In this document: piece by piece, positions 8,244 to 16,877 of the stretch
How positions within the stretch are numbered: position 1 is the stretch's first letter
How the letters are laid out: each line of letters begins with the position of its first letter
Source of the DNA: Paenibacillus silagei
Lineage (GTDB): Bacteria > Bacillota > Bacilli > Paenibacillales > Paenibacillaceae
DNA length: 64,000 nucleotides
Assembly (NCBI RefSeq): GCF_017874735.1
Contig: NZ_JAGGLV010000031.1
Coordinates: 1 to 64,000 of the forward strand
Reading direction: 5' to 3'
Made by a program: the position numbers and the translations under genes
The notes under the pieces: generated by a model
What the model was told of the DNA's origin: nothing
Seen by the model: only the letters and a program-made list of their open reading frames with translations
Database searches by the model: none

Positions 8244-8280
8244 AAAAAGATCCCCCCGCAGGCGAGATGCAGGAGGATCT
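8244..8280 (-). terminator. Terminator of zwf
   Basis: Minus strand AGATCCTCCTGC...GCGGGGGGATCT followed by TTTTT, a strong stem directly after the zwf stop. Confidence 0.85.
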
Positions 8281-8301
8281 GTAACAGTTCTTCTTCAGGG
8301 A

Positions 8302-9852
8302 CTAGCGGTTAACCTGCCAGACCACATTGTCTTCATCCTGGCCGTTGACCGGCCACCAGTGGAAGCCTTCTCCGGCAAGCAATTGGTCGGCTTCAACCGG
8401 ACCCCAGGAGCCCGCAGGATAGGAAGCCAAGTCGTTGCTCTCTTCCTTCCACGCCTTGGCAATCCGGTCCACGAAGGACCAGGCCGAGGACACTTCATCC
8501 CAGCGGGTGAAGTAGGTGGAATCGCCGCGTGCAGCATCATGCAACAGACGCTCATACGCCTCCGGCGAGTTGATGCCGATCATGCAGCTCTGGCAGAAAT
8601 CCATAGCCAGCGGCTGAATCTCGGATTCCGAGCCCGGCTTCTTCGCATTGATCTTCACGTAGATGCCTTCCATCGGATTGACGCGGATGACGAGCAGGTT
8701 CGGCTCGAGCTTGTGCTTCTGGCCCAAGTAGACGTTGGTCGGCATTCCTTTGAATTCTACAACCACTTCGGTGGTCTTCACAGGCAGGCGTTTGCCGGTA
8801 CGGATATAGAAAGGAACTCCAGCCCAGCGGAAGTTATCCACGAACACACGGGCTGCGAAATACGTCTCTGTATTCGATTCCGGGTCCACTTTGTCTTCCT
8901 GGCGGTAAGCCGGAAGCGTCTTGCCCTTGTAGAGACCTTGAGTGTATTGGCCGCGGACTACGTTCTCGCGAACTTCATCAGCGGTCGCGTAAGGACGCAG
9001 CGAACGTAGAACCTTCACCTTCTCATCACGGATATCTTCAGCCAGCAGACGGCTAGGCGGTTCCATAGCGATCATCGTCAGCAGCTGCAAAATATGGTTC
9101 TGGCCCATATCGCGCAGCGCCCCCGCATGATCGTAATACCCGCCGCGTTCTTCCACGCCCACCGTCTCGCCGAGTGTAATCTGAATGTTGGCGATATGCT
9201 TGTTGTTCCACAATGGCTCAAAGAAGGCATTGGCGAACCGGATCACTTCAATATTCTGAACCATTTCCTTACCCAGGTAGTGGTCAATCCGGTAGATCTC
9301 CTCTTCCTTGAAGACTTGGCGGATTTGTTCGTTCAGTTCCTCAGCGGATTCGAGATTATAGCCGAACGGCTTCTCGATGACCAGACGGTTCCAGCCTCTG
9401 GCCTGCAGCATCCCGCCAGCCTTCAGGTTGAAGGATACGCTGCCGAACAGCTCAGGCGCAAGCGCCAGATAGAACATACGGTTGCCCGGAATTTGGAACT
9501 TCTCTTCCAGCCGCTCCGTCTGCTCATTCAGCTCACGGAAGCCGTCAATATTATTGATGTCGAGTGACTTGTATTCAAAATGCTGTACGAACTCGTTCCA
9601 TTCCGCAGCATCTCCTGCCTGATAACGGCAGAACTCGCGGATGGATTCTTTCACATCTTCCCGGAATTCATCCTGGGTGCGGGGACGCCGAGCCACGCCA
9701 ATGACCGCAAAATCTTGGGTCAGCTTGCCTTCACGGTACAAACTGTAAATCGCCGGAAAAAGCTTACGCCGGGCCAGATCTCCGGTGGCACCGAAGATAA
9801 AGAATACAGCACCGGGTGTATGCAGTGCATCAAGGGTTTGATTTTCAGCCAT
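8302..9852 (-). CDS. zwf: Glucose-6-phosphate 1-dehydrogenase
   Basis: A 516-residue enzyme that oxidises glucose-6-phosphate to 6-phosphogluconolactone with NADP+, the entry step of the oxidative pentose phosphate pathway. The N-terminal Rossmann motif is GATGDLARRKLFPA, and the substrate-binding and catalytic signature is RIDHYLGKEMVQN with the essential Lys and His. The C-terminal G6PD domain is complete and the length normal. Start ATG 9852 follows GAGGAG. It is a single-gene unit: no gnd or pgl homologue is adjacent, and it ends in its own terminator. Confidence 0.96.
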   Translation of the reverse strand: MAENQTLDALHTPGAVFFIFGATGDLARRKLFPAIYSLYREGKLTQDFAVIGVARRPRTQDEFREDVKESIREFCRYQAGDAAEWNEFVQHFEYKSLDINNIDGFRELNEQTERLEEKFQIPGNRMFYLALAPELFGSVSFNLKAGGMLQARGWNRLVIEKPFGYNLESAEELNEQIRQVFKEEEIYRIDHYLGKEMVQNIEVIRFANAFFEPLWNNKHIANIQITLGETVGVEERGGYYDHAGALRDMGQNHILQLLTMIAMEPPSRLLAEDIRDEKVKVLRSLRPYATADEVRENVVRGQYTQGLYKGKTLPAYRQEDKVDPESNTETYFAARVFVDNFRWAGVPFYIRTGKRLPVKTTEVVVEFKGMPTNVYLGQKHKLEPNLLVIRVNPMEGIYVKINAKKPGSESEIQPLAMDFCQSCMIGINSPEAYERLLHDAARGDSTYFTRWDEVSSAWSFVDRIAKAWKEESNDLASYPAGSWGPVEADQLLAGEGFHWWPVNGQDEDNVVWQVNR

Positions 9853-10061
9853 GGCTCCTCATCTCTCTGTATGTAATATAGTTGACATTCATTCTCATCG
9901 CCTGGTATGAAACAACATACGACTATAGGCGTGATGTCATTTTATCATAATTGCACGGAGGATGCCATCACATTCCTGACAGTTTTTCTCGGGATTTCGC
10001 ACTTTTCCATTACTCTTTCTTATGCCTCCACTGGATTACGCTTATATTAAGTCATTTAACC

Positions 10062-10865
10062 TCAGTATTCGATTGTAATTAATGGCATTCCAAGGGTTAT
10101 CCGGTTCACGTCTGCATTGACGTTCTTGTGAACTGCCAGCTGGAGGGCCAGGCTGTGGCTACCGCTGCTGACTGTGCGCTGAAGACCCGGCACACTATAC
10201 GAATGACTGGATGTAGAGATATCGGTGTAGCTCTCCTCTGCCTGAATACCGGGAAGCTCCGCAGCCATTAACTGCTCCGTAGCAAGGAGTGCTGCCTGCG
10301 TTCCGCCCTGCTCCTTCGCTGGTGCCTGCAGCGAAGCATTCCACTCCGCAGCAATTCCCGCCTGCAGCATCGCCTCTCCGGCGTCCGCCGCTGCGGCCGG
10401 CAGCTCCGGGGAGCCCAGAAGATCAGCCGTCTCCAGCGTAACAATACAGTAGCTGCGGCCGCCGCCAAGCTCACTCCAGAACAGGGACAGCTGTGTACCG
10501 CCACTGAGCTGCGCGGCAGAACGCCAGACCCGGTGCCCATCATCATCTGCGCTGCTAATTCCATCCAGTCCAAGCCTAGTGGCAAGGTGCTGTACGGCAA
10601 CCTCATCAGTCTCTTCGCCGCTGTATTCCCCCTGCCATTTCAATACGAGCCGGAGCGGCGCGCCGGGAGCGGAGGCCTGTCCGCCCAGGGTGGTCAGCAG
10701 GGCAAGGGATTCCTGAAGCTCTCCGGCAGCTGTAGAAGCATCAGCACTCTGTACACCGCTTCTTCCTGCGGGTTCCGCGCTTCGGAATCCGCTCAGGAGC
10801 ATCAGCGCACATATCCCTGCCAGCACCAACACCAGTATCCCCTTACTCTGCCCTTTATTCCCCAC
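10062..10865 (-). CDS. YwmB-like protein, membrane-anchored or secreted
   Basis: A 267-residue protein with one hydrophobic segment near the N-terminus (GILVLVLAGICALMLLSGF), a low-complexity Ala/Ser linker and a globular part containing LSLFWSELGGGRSYCIVTLE, as in the YwmB (DUF1779) family whose crystal fold resembles TATA-box-binding protein. The function of the family is unknown. GTG 10865 is preferred: GAGGGAG lies 8 nt upstream. The longer form starting at 10958 would run through the terminator at 10945-10987 and adds residues before the membrane segment. It lies downstream of the LiaR-like gene but is separated from it by that terminator. Confidence 0.7.
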   Translation of the reverse strand: MGNKGQSKGILVLVLAGICALMLLSGFRSAEPAGRSGVQSADASTAAGELQESLALLTTLGGQASAPGAPLRLVLKWQGEYSGEETDEVAVQHLATRLGLDGISSADDDGHRVWRSAAQLSGGTQLSLFWSELGGGRSYCIVTLETADLLGSPELPAAAADAGEAMLQAGIAAEWNASLQAPAKEQGGTQAALLATEQLMAAELPGIQAEESYTDISTSSHSYSVPGLQRTVSSGSHSLALQLAVHKNVNADVNRITLGMPLITIEY

Positions 10866-10944
10866 TTCGCATCTCCCTCTCAACCGATCTAGTAATCTAC
10901 TAGACAGGTTATCCAATTTCAGAGAAAGATATACGAACGCATGC

Positions 10945-10987
10945 AAAAACACTTCCAAGATCGTCCGGGCGGACTCGCTTGAAAGTG
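10945..10987 (-). terminator. Terminator of the LiaFSR-like operon
   Basis: Minus strand CACTTTCAAG...CTTGGAAGTG with an inner GTCCG/CGGAC pairing, then TTTTTG. It lies 25 nt after the LiaR-like stop. Confidence 0.88.
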
Positions 10988-11011
10988 CTCCATGGCTTCC
11001 ATAGACCGTGC

Positions 11012-11671
11012 TTACTCCGCCAGTCCATTCTTATATGCATAAATAGCCGCCTGAGTCCGGTCTTCAACCCCCAGCTTGGCAAGAACATTCGTGACATGGA
11101 ATTTCACCGTCTTGATTCCAATAATTAATTGATCAGCAATATCCTGGTTGGATTTACCCTGAGCTAACAGCTTCAGTACTTCCATCTCGCGTTCGGTAAG
11201 CTCTTTGTAAGCCGGTGCCTCTCCTCTTGCATTGGAACGGAACCGGTTCATCATCTTGGACGCCACCTGCGACTCCAGCACGGACTGGCCTCTTGCGGCT
11301 GCCCGGATCGCATCTGCAACTTCGCTGGCCCGTGAGGTCTTGAGCAGGTAACTGAAGGCTCCCGCTTCAATCACCGGATACATCTTCTCATCATCCAAAT
11401 AACTGGTCAACACAATCACCTTGCAATCCGGGTACAGCTTCAGCAGCTGTCTAGTCGTCTCGATTCCGTCCATGCCGTCCATCACCAGATCCATCAGCAC
11501 CACATCCGGCGTATACTCCTGGGCCAGACGGATGCCCTCCTCGCCGCTTCCCGCTTCGCCGACGACTTCAATGCCATCCTCGGTGCCAAGCACCGCAGCA
11601 AGTCCGATCCGGACCATCTCATGATCGTCTACAAGCAGGACCTTGATTGCATTATCTTCTTCTATCTCCAT
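11012..11671 (-). CDS. liaR: LiaR/VraR-like response regulator (NarL/FixJ family)
   Basis: A 219-residue DNA-binding regulator. The receiver domain (residues ~9-125) has the acidic pair VDDHE, phospho-acceptor Asp in VVLMDLVMDG, Thr/Ser in VLTSYLDD and Lys in LLKTSRAS. The C-terminal LuxR-type helix-turn-helix reads LTEREMEVLKLLAQGKSNQD. It is the last gene of the liaF-liaS-liaR-like operon (15-nt gap to the kinase), the order known in Bacillus subtilis, where LiaR activates the lia operon under envelope stress. Likely target here: the promoter of the LiaI-PspA-PspC operon upstream. Symbol by homology and gene order. Confidence 0.85.
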   Translation of the reverse strand: MEIEEDNAIKVLLVDDHEMVRIGLAAVLGTEDGIEVVGEAGSGEEGIRLAQEYTPDVVLMDLVMDGMDGIETTRQLLKLYPDCKVIVLTSYLDDEKMYPVIEAGAFSYLLKTSRASEVADAIRAAARGQSVLESQVASKMMNRFRSNARGEAPAYKELTEREMEVLKLLAQGKSNQDIADQLIIGIKTVKFHVTNVLAKLGVEDRTQAAIYAYKNGLAE

Positions 11672-11686
11672 CGTTACACCTGCCCC

Positions 11687-12721
11687 CTATTCATTGACTA
11701 CCGGTACGGTAATATCAATCCGCATGCCTTTGCCGGGAGCAGTGATGAACTGGATCGAGCCCCCGATCTCTGTAATCCGCTCCTGCATATTCGACAGACC
11801 GTAAGAGGTCTGCTTGCTGTCATCCATCTCGAACCCGATTCCATCATCGCGCAGCGTGAGCCGGACGGTATCACCCCGGCGGTGCAGGCGGATCTCCATC
11901 TTCTCCGCTTTGGCATGGCGGAGCGTATTGGAGATAGCCTCCTGCACAATACGGAACAAATGATTCTCCACGCCCTTCAGCAGCTCTACTCCCTGATCCA
12001 TCTCGAACAGAATATCAATCGGCACCTTGATCTTCAGTTCCTTAATCAGCTCCTGCAGACCTTCTTCCAGCCCCTTACCTTCCAGGTACACCGGTCTCAG
12101 GTGCAGCAGCAGCGCCCTCATCTCGGACTGGGCTACTGCAGACATCTCCTCGATCAGCGCGATTTGCCGCTGTGCCTTGTCGAAGTCCTTCTCCAGCGTC
12201 CGACCTACTGCCGTTGCCGTCATCGAGATGGCGAACAGCTGCTGCGATACCGCATCATGCAGCTCCCGTGCCAGCCGCTGCCGTTCCTCGATGATTGCCG
12301 TGACCCGGGCCTGCTCGGCAAGCTTCGCGTTATTGGTGGAGAGCCGTTGCAGCGTATTCACCTGATTCTCCCACTTGCCACTGATCCGCCCTAGCTGTTC
12401 CCCGAGCCGCCCCAGCTCATCGTTGCCCAGGTCCGGCATAGCCGGGGTCAGATTGCCTTTCTCCCAGGCGACCAAGGTAGCCCGCAGTAATTCCAGCTTG
12501 CGCTTGCTGCGGAAGCCCTGATAGAAGCCGTACCCGATTCCGAAAGCCATCGGCAGCAGAATCAGCGTCAATCCTGTCCTTATGCCAATCCGCCAATCCT
12601 CGAACGGCCGTAGTAGCCCATATGTATACATAATATATGTAATAACGAGCAGCATGAACAAAGAGAACAGAGCTCCCTCACCCATACTGCGCGTTACCAT
12701 ATTACTGCTTTTTTTGTCCAT
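11687..12721 (-). CDS. liaS: LiaS-like sensor histidine kinase
   Basis: A 344-residue membrane kinase. Two transmembrane helices (residues ~15-35 and ~45-66) enclose only a very short outer loop, the intramembrane-sensing layout of LiaS/VraS. A HAMP-like segment, a HisKA_3 dimerisation domain with ERQRLARELHDAVSQQLFA (phospho-His) and an HATPase domain (NTLRHAKAEKM, DDGIGFE, YGLSNMQERI) follow. It phosphorylates the adjacent response regulator. It sits 39 nt downstream of the LiaF-like gene. In the family LiaF inhibits LiaS in the absence of cell-wall stress. Confidence 0.87.
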   Translation of the reverse strand: MDKKSSNMVTRSMGEGALFSLFMLLVITYIMYTYGLLRPFEDWRIGIRTGLTLILLPMAFGIGYGFYQGFRSKRKLELLRATLVAWEKGNLTPAMPDLGNDELGRLGEQLGRISGKWENQVNTLQRLSTNNAKLAEQARVTAIIEERQRLARELHDAVSQQLFAISMTATAVGRTLEKDFDKAQRQIALIEEMSAVAQSEMRALLLHLRPVYLEGKGLEEGLQELIKELKIKVPIDILFEMDQGVELLKGVENHLFRIVQEAISNTLRHAKAEKMEIRLHRRGDTVRLTLRDDGIGFEMDDSKQTSYGLSNMQERITEIGGSIQFITAPGKGMRIDITVPVVNE

Positions 12722-12760
12722 GCCGGGAGCTCTCCCTTCTCTCTTGGCCCTAACATACTC

Positions 12761-13408
12761 TTAGGGGAAGCGTATGTCCAGATCCCCCATCAGATAAGAA
12801 ATGTTAAACTTCACTTTATGCTCGCAGCTGTCATAGTTAGGTGACTTCCAGTTCAGCCGGTTCAGCATCCCCGTATCGCGGTTACTGCCGGACTCAATCG
12901 AGCCGAACAGTACGAATGCCTCAATCTCCACTCCGTAATCCTCAGACAGCAGAATGTCCACATCGCCAAAAATCCCCTGATACAGCATAATCGTCTCCTG
13001 CTCTTCCGCCATGGCCAGTGAAAGATCCACATCCACCTCGCCCAGCACATGCCAGGCGCTCAGACTGCGCATCACCCACGGCGAGAGATCCCAGTCGAAT
13101 CTGGAAGAAAAGCTTTGCTTCTGCACAAACCCCGCCTTGCGCTGCATTCTTTTCGATTTGACAAAGAACATCCCCAGCGAAAGCAGGCAGATGCCAAGCA
13201 CCAGCAGCAAATGATCCAGCAACAGCAGGACTGCTCCGACTCCCATTAGCTTATAACCTTGCTTGACCTTGCCCGACGTCGTCTGGTAGATTCCCAGCAG
13301 CAGGAACAGGAGTGCGACAATGGAGAAGAAGCCGATCCATTTGCCAAATATCATCAAGCAGCCTACACCAATCAATCCGATGGCAATCAAACGGTTCCGT
13401 TTATCCAT
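12761..13408 (-). CDS. liaF: LiaF-like membrane inhibitor of the stress kinase
   Basis: A 215-residue protein. The N-terminal half holds about three to four hydrophobic segments (residues ~6-80), and the C-terminal half is a cytoplasmic DUF2154-type beta domain (WHVLGEVDVDLSLAM... GIFGDVDILLSEDYGVEIEA... LMGDLDIRFP). ATG 13408 was chosen for GGAGG 7 nt upstream; a longer frame reaches 13435. First gene of liaF-liaS-liaR. LiaF proteins hold the kinase inactive until lipid II antibiotics or membrane damage relieve it. Confidence 0.85.
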   Translation of the reverse strand: MDKRNRLIAIGLIGVGCLMIFGKWIGFFSIVALLFLLLGIYQTTSGKVKQGYKLMGVGAVLLLLDHLLLVLGICLLSLGMFFVKSKRMQRKAGFVQKQSFSSRFDWDLSPWVMRSLSAWHVLGEVDVDLSLAMAEEQETIMLYQGIFGDVDILLSEDYGVEIEAFVLFGSIESGSNRDTGMLNRLNWKSPNYDSCEHKVKFNISYLMGDLDIRFP

Positions 13409-13519
13409 TTCCGCACCTCCTGCACAGCATATCAATTCTTATATTTGAAGCAAAACTGACCTCGTAAGCATTAGCTGAAGTATCGCGAAGCTACATCTTC
13501 AACATACTGCATCCGCTAC

Positions 13520-13561
13520 AAAAGCCATACCGGTATGGAGAATCCATACCGTATGGCTTTA
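13520..13561 (-). terminator. Terminator of the LiaI-PspA-PspC-PspA operon
   Basis: Minus strand AAAGCCATAC...GTATGGCTTTT, a nearly perfect stem of ~17 bp with a T tract. It separates the Psp operon from liaFSR. Confidence 0.85.
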
Positions 13562-13605
13562 CCTTGATCAGCATATCATATCCGGCTGCTCTTTAGGAAC
13601 AGGGA

Positions 13606-14313
13606 TTATTGTTCTTTTTTATTCAAAGGAGGGGCTGCAGGAGTTGAGTTCAGCTTGTTCTTGAGTGCGGCAAGCTGCTCCTCCACTTTCAGTTCCTTCT
13701 CAGGATCTACCGGCTTAGCATATGCGGTTGCCGAAGGGCTATACGGAGCGCGCATCACATCTGCTTCCGCTTCGAGCTGCATGATCTTTTCTTCCATGCG
13801 GTGGAAGCCAAGGGAGGCACTTCCGCTTTCGATGGAATGTACGCTGCTGATCTGGGACATTTGCTTCTTGGCCTTAGCCATCTGAGCGCGGGATACCAGT
13901 TCATTGCGTTTGTTGCGCATTTTGTAGAACTCATCCTTCATATCATGAAGCTGCTGCACCAGTTCCTTGGCCTGTACTTCAGCCTGTGCGTGAAGCTCGC
14001 CATACTCGGTAAACTTCTGGTCGAAGTAGATTTTCTCTTCCAGCAGCTTGCGGGTAACTTCCTCTTGCCCGTTCTTCAGCGCAAGCTCAGCCTGTGCAGC
14101 ACGTTGTCCGGCAACCTTGGCAGCTTCGTCCACACGCTGTTTCATACGGCGTTCATTAGCCATCTGCTTCGCTACCGTTACTTCAGCCTCATGAATCTCA
14201 GCCTCCATATCACGCAGATACTGATTCAGCATCACAATCGGGTCCTCTACCTTATCCAACATATCATTTACCGACGCCTTAGTCATATCTTTAATCCGTT
14301 TGAATACTCCCAT
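13606..14313 (-). CDS. pspA: PspA/IM30-family membrane-protecting protein (copy 1)
   Basis: A 235-residue protein that is almost entirely helical coiled coil (residues ~25-185), starting with the amphipathic membrane-binding helix MGVFKRIKDMTKASVNDMLD. PspA/LiaH proteins form ESCRT-III-like rings on the inner leaflet and limit proton leakage. The tail (~190-235) is Pro/Ala-rich and unlike LiaH. It follows the PspC gene with only 3 nt between, so it is the last gene of the operon. A second PspA homologue is encoded two genes upstream; the two are clearly divergent. Confidence 0.88.
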   Translation of the reverse strand: MGVFKRIKDMTKASVNDMLDKVEDPIVMLNQYLRDMEAEIHEAEVTVAKQMANERRMKQRVDEAAKVAGQRAAQAELALKNGQEEVTRKLLEEKIYFDQKFTEYGELHAQAEVQAKELVQQLHDMKDEFYKMRNKRNELVSRAQMAKAKKQMSQISSVHSIESGSASLGFHRMEEKIMQLEAEADVMRAPYSPSATAYAKPVDPEKELKVEEQLAALKNKLNSTPAAPPLNKKEQ

Positions 14314-14316
14314 AAT

Positions 14317-14793
14317 TTACACTTCTCCCTTCTCGTATTTAGCAAGTTTTTGTTTGAGCTCTTCCACTTCTTTTTGCAGTGCCTTCTTCTCGATATCCTT
14401 CATCATGGCATCCAGGCCGGAATCAGGAGCCGCATGAGCGCCTGCCTTCTCATAACCGGGATTGTAGCCCGGCTGTCCGCCATAGGGGCCATATCCCTGA
14501 GGTTCTTGGTGAGGAGCCTGTGGTCCGCGGCCATATTCAGGTCCGCCGGAGTAGGGTCCGCCGTACGGGCCGCCCGGGCCAGGTCCGGGACCGAAGGGAT
14601 TGTACTGGTTAGGCTCCTTGGCAATCACCATTGCTGCGATAAAGTATACGAGGATTGTAGCTCCACCGCTAAATGGAATACTGATCACCAGCAGAATCCG
14701 GAACAGGGTAGAGTCAATGCCGAGAGTCTCGGACAATCCGCCTGCCAGCCCAGTCATTACTTTGTCTCTTGTTGAACGATACAATCGGGTCAT
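14317..14793 (-). CDS. PspC-domain membrane protein with Gly/Pro/Tyr linker
   Basis: A 158-residue protein in three parts: a PspC domain with one or two membrane segments (residues ~1-62, TRLYRSTRDKVMTGLAGGLS then FRILLVISIPFSGG); a flexible Gly-Pro-Tyr-rich linker (~68-120) with repeated GPYGG motifs; and a charged coiled-coil tail (~128-158, KEVEELKQKLAKYEKGE). The tail could pair with the neighbouring PspA coiled coils. ATG 14793 follows AAAGGAG by 7 nt; an earlier frame start at 14817 overlaps the upstream gene. PspC-domain proteins anchor PspA-type responses at the membrane. Confidence 0.83.
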   Translation of the reverse strand: MTRLYRSTRDKVMTGLAGGLSETLGIDSTLFRILLVISIPFSGGATILVYFIAAMVIAKEPNQYNPFGPGPGPGGPYGGPYSGGPEYGRGPQAPHQEPQGYGPYGGQPGYNPGYEKAGAHAAPDSGLDAMMKDIEKKALQKEVEELKQKLAKYEKGEV

Positions 14794-14797
14794 ACTA

Positions 14798-15475
14798 CTA
14801 CTCCTTTCTGCCATCATTGTTCAGCTTCTCCTTTAGACGGGCCATTTCTCTTTCGAGTACGGTTGCCACGGTCTCTCCGGCCTGCACCGCATATTCCTGT
14901 CCCATCCGGCGCAAGTCGCTCAGGCTTTTGGCTTCTAGCTCCCAGTCGTTCATCTTGTCTTCCAGACGGCCGAACATTTTGGGAACATCTCCGCCGCCAT
15001 AAGCACCGGCTCTTTGATTCATGCGCTGCTGCAGCCGCAGCGACTCCATCCGTGCTGCATAGAACTGGCGTTTGCTGTATACCGTCTGATACTCCATTTT
15101 GAGCTCGTTCAGCTGGGATTCCAGTTCGAAAAGTGATTGCTGGCTCGTCTCCAGCAGCCCGCTGTATTGCTCCAGCTTTTCCTCGTGGATAATTTTCTCC
15201 TGCAATGCCAGCTTGGCCAGATGATCTTCGCCTGCCTTGAGTGCGAGGAGCGCCTGCTCTTCACGTTTGTTCCTCATGGCGGTGGCCTGATTCACCTGCT
15301 GCTGCAATTGCTTCGTATGAGAAGCGTACTGCTGGTACAGCCGTTCGGCCTCCCCGATCTCTTCACGGGTTGAATGTAGAAATTGATCAATCAGCTTCAC
15401 CGGATCTTGGCTCTGCTCCAGTCGTTCATTCAAGTTGGCTACGGTGATGTCCCTCATTCTGCGAAAAACACTCAT
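14798..15475 (-). CDS. PspA/IM30-family protein (copy 2)
   Basis: A 225-residue coiled-coil protein beginning SVFRRMRDITVANLNERLEQ, aligned with the membrane-binding N-terminus of the other PspA copy but otherwise divergent. Heptad-rich helices run from ~25 to ~150, and a short Gly-rich break (RAGAYGGGDVPKMFG) precedes the last helices. It lies between the LiaI-like and PspC genes; its stop codon overlaps the ribosome binding site of pspC. Two PspA-family members in one operon suggests mixed or competing polymers. Confidence 0.85.
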   Translation of the reverse strand: MSVFRRMRDITVANLNERLEQSQDPVKLIDQFLHSTREEIGEAERLYQQYASHTKQLQQQVNQATAMRNKREEQALLALKAGEDHLAKLALQEKIIHEEKLEQYSGLLETSQQSLFELESQLNELKMEYQTVYSKRQFYAARMESLRLQQRMNQRAGAYGGGDVPKMFGRLEDKMNDWELEAKSLSDLRRMGQEYAVQAGETVATVLEREMARLKEKLNNDGRKE

Positions 15476-15522
15476 GATTTCCTGCTCCCTCCCTGCTTCT
15501 TAATAAGTATGGACAGTGTGTA

Positions 15523-15825
15523 TTAGTATGTTCTGCTTTGTTTGCCCCTGAGTACCGAGATGCCCCACACTACCAGAGCAATACCCAGCAGCGGACCGAT
15601 AATCCAGGAAAGCTTGGAGATCAGGGACATGACACCGATGAACAGCACCACCCAGCCGATAATCTTGCGGCCGCTCTTAATTCCATAGTATCCGAGCACA
15701 ACCAGCACTGCCGGGAACAGGATACCGAAGATTCCTGAAATCAAGTGAGGCAGAATGCCAAGCAGCATTACCGCTCCGATTACAATCAGCGCAATCGCAA
15801 GTCCGTTACCTTTGTTTCTTTGCAT
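15523..15825 (-). CDS. LiaI/LiaF-transmembrane-type small membrane protein
   Basis: A 100-residue protein with about three to four hydrophobic helices (ALIVIGAVMLLGILPHLI, GILFPAVLVVLGYYGI, GWVVLFIGVMSLIS, IIGPLLGIALVVWGISVL) and almost no soluble part. It resembles the LiaI / LiaF N-terminal membrane region. In Bacillus subtilis LiaI anchors LiaH (a PspA homologue) at the membrane; its position as first gene before pspA copies fits the same role. Start ATG 15825 follows AAAGGCGG. Confidence 0.75.
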   Translation of the reverse strand: MQRNKGNGLAIALIVIGAVMLLGILPHLISGIFGILFPAVLVVLGYYGIKSGRKIIGWVVLFIGVMSLISKLSWIIGPLLGIALVVWGISVLRGKQSRTY

Positions 15826-15866
15826 TTGTTATCACCGCCTTTCGCTGCTCTCTTTCTTATACCCTT

Positions 15867-15895
15867 ATTCTAGGGCAATCCCGCATCTTTCAAAA
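15867..15895 (-). promoter_or_regulatory. Possible promoter of the LiaI-PspA-PspC operon
   Basis: Minus strand TAGAAT (15867-15872) with TTTTGA (15890-15895) 17 nt upstream. The -35 is weak, which fits an activator-dependent (LiaR-like) promoter, but no LiaR box could be assigned by eye. Confidence 0.4.
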
Positions 15896-16007
15896 CAGAC
15901 TGTGGACGGTTTTATGTACTGGACCTTAGTCGGGGATGGTTGCAGGACTGGGGGCGGCTGGGTGATGCCCGTCCGTGGAAAGGCTGCATGCACATGGGAT
16001 AAAGACC

Positions 16008-16039
16008 AAAAAGCCGGATGCTCTGTCAGAGTACCGGCT
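16008..16039 (-). terminator. Terminator of the XRE repeat-protein gene
   Basis: Minus strand AGCCGG...CCGGCT, with inner CTCTGACAGAG, followed by TTTTT, 25 nt after the stop codon. Confidence 0.85.
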
Positions 16040-16063
16040 GTTGATGAGTATAGGATAAGGTCA

Positions 16064-16849
16064 TTATTTGTTGAAGGCTTGCGCAGCAAGGCTATCCAGA
16101 ATCTCCTCACTGAGGAACGGGGCGAGGGGCAGGAGCGCTTTAACGCCTTCTTTTGTAGAAATAGCTACAGCTAGTTGGTCTAGTTGTTCGTCGCTTATAT
16201 ATGGAGCGAGCTCCACCAGTGCATGCAGACCATCCGTGGCATATACCAGCTTAGCCAGCTCGTCCATTGCTTCGTCGCTGACAAATGGGGCAAGCTCCAC
16301 CAGTGCCTTCAGACCTTCTGCGGCATATACGAGCTTGCCCAGTTTGTCCAATGCTTCATCACTGACAAAAGGGGCCAGCTTCAGCAGGGGCTCCACCCCT
16401 TCCCTTTCAAATACCTGCTTGGCGCACTTATCCAGGGTCTCTTCGCTTAAGAATGGAGCCAGTGCCAACAGATCGTCTACTGCCGCCTCCTCCTTCACAT
16501 GCTCAAATGCTTCGCCGATCTGTTCATTTTGCAGTAATGGCGCAAGGTCCGAAAGCTCTCGAGCCGTTCCTTCCCCCCGTTGAAAATAATCTGTGCCGCC
16601 ATGCCCCAGTACGCTCTCGATCATGCAGGAGCCCTGTCCTTGTCCTTCTCCGAGGATCTCGTCGATTCCCACATCAAAGATTTCTGCCAGCTGCGGAAGC
16701 TTGGAGATATCCGGCATACTGTTGCCTCTCTCCCAATTACTCACCGCCTGATAACTGATGCCCAGCTTGTCCGCGAGCCCCATTTGAGTCAAACTGGCTA
16801 GACCTCTCAATCTAACGATATTCCGGCCTACCTTTAACATATCAAACAT
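16064..16849 (-). CDS. XRE-type regulator with six tandem 28-residue repeats
   Basis: A 261-residue protein. Residues ~5-66 are an XRE helix-turn-helix (LTQMGLADKLGISYQAVSNW). After a short linker, residues ~99-261 consist of repeats of exactly 28 residues with consensus LxxLAPFxSDExLDxLAxxV and an EGL/EGV turn, beginning near 99, 127, 155, 183, 211 and 239. The first is degenerate and the last is cut after 23 residues. Each unit looks like a helix pair, so the tail should form a small solenoid for protein or peptide binding. ATG 16849 was chosen for AAGGAG 8 nt upstream. The repeat part is not one I recognise as a named family. It is a single-gene unit with its own terminator. Confidence 0.75.
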   Translation of the reverse strand: MFDMLKVGRNIVRLRGLASLTQMGLADKLGISYQAVSNWERGNSMPDISKLPQLAEIFDVGIDEILGEGQGQGSCMIESVLGHGGTDYFQRGEGTARELSDLAPLLQNEQIGEAFEHVKEEAAVDDLLALAPFLSEETLDKCAKQVFEREGVEPLLKLAPFVSDEALDKLGKLVYAAEGLKALVELAPFVSDEAMDELAKLVYATDGLHALVELAPYISDEQLDQLAVAISTKEGVKALLPLAPFLSEEILDSLAAQAFNK

Positions 16850-16877
16850 ACTTACCACTCCTTCGGCTAAGATGCTC

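Noticed and set aside
10866..10958. N-terminal extension of the YwmB-like protein to 10958
   Set aside because: It would cross the terminator at 10945-10987 and lacks a ribosome binding site.
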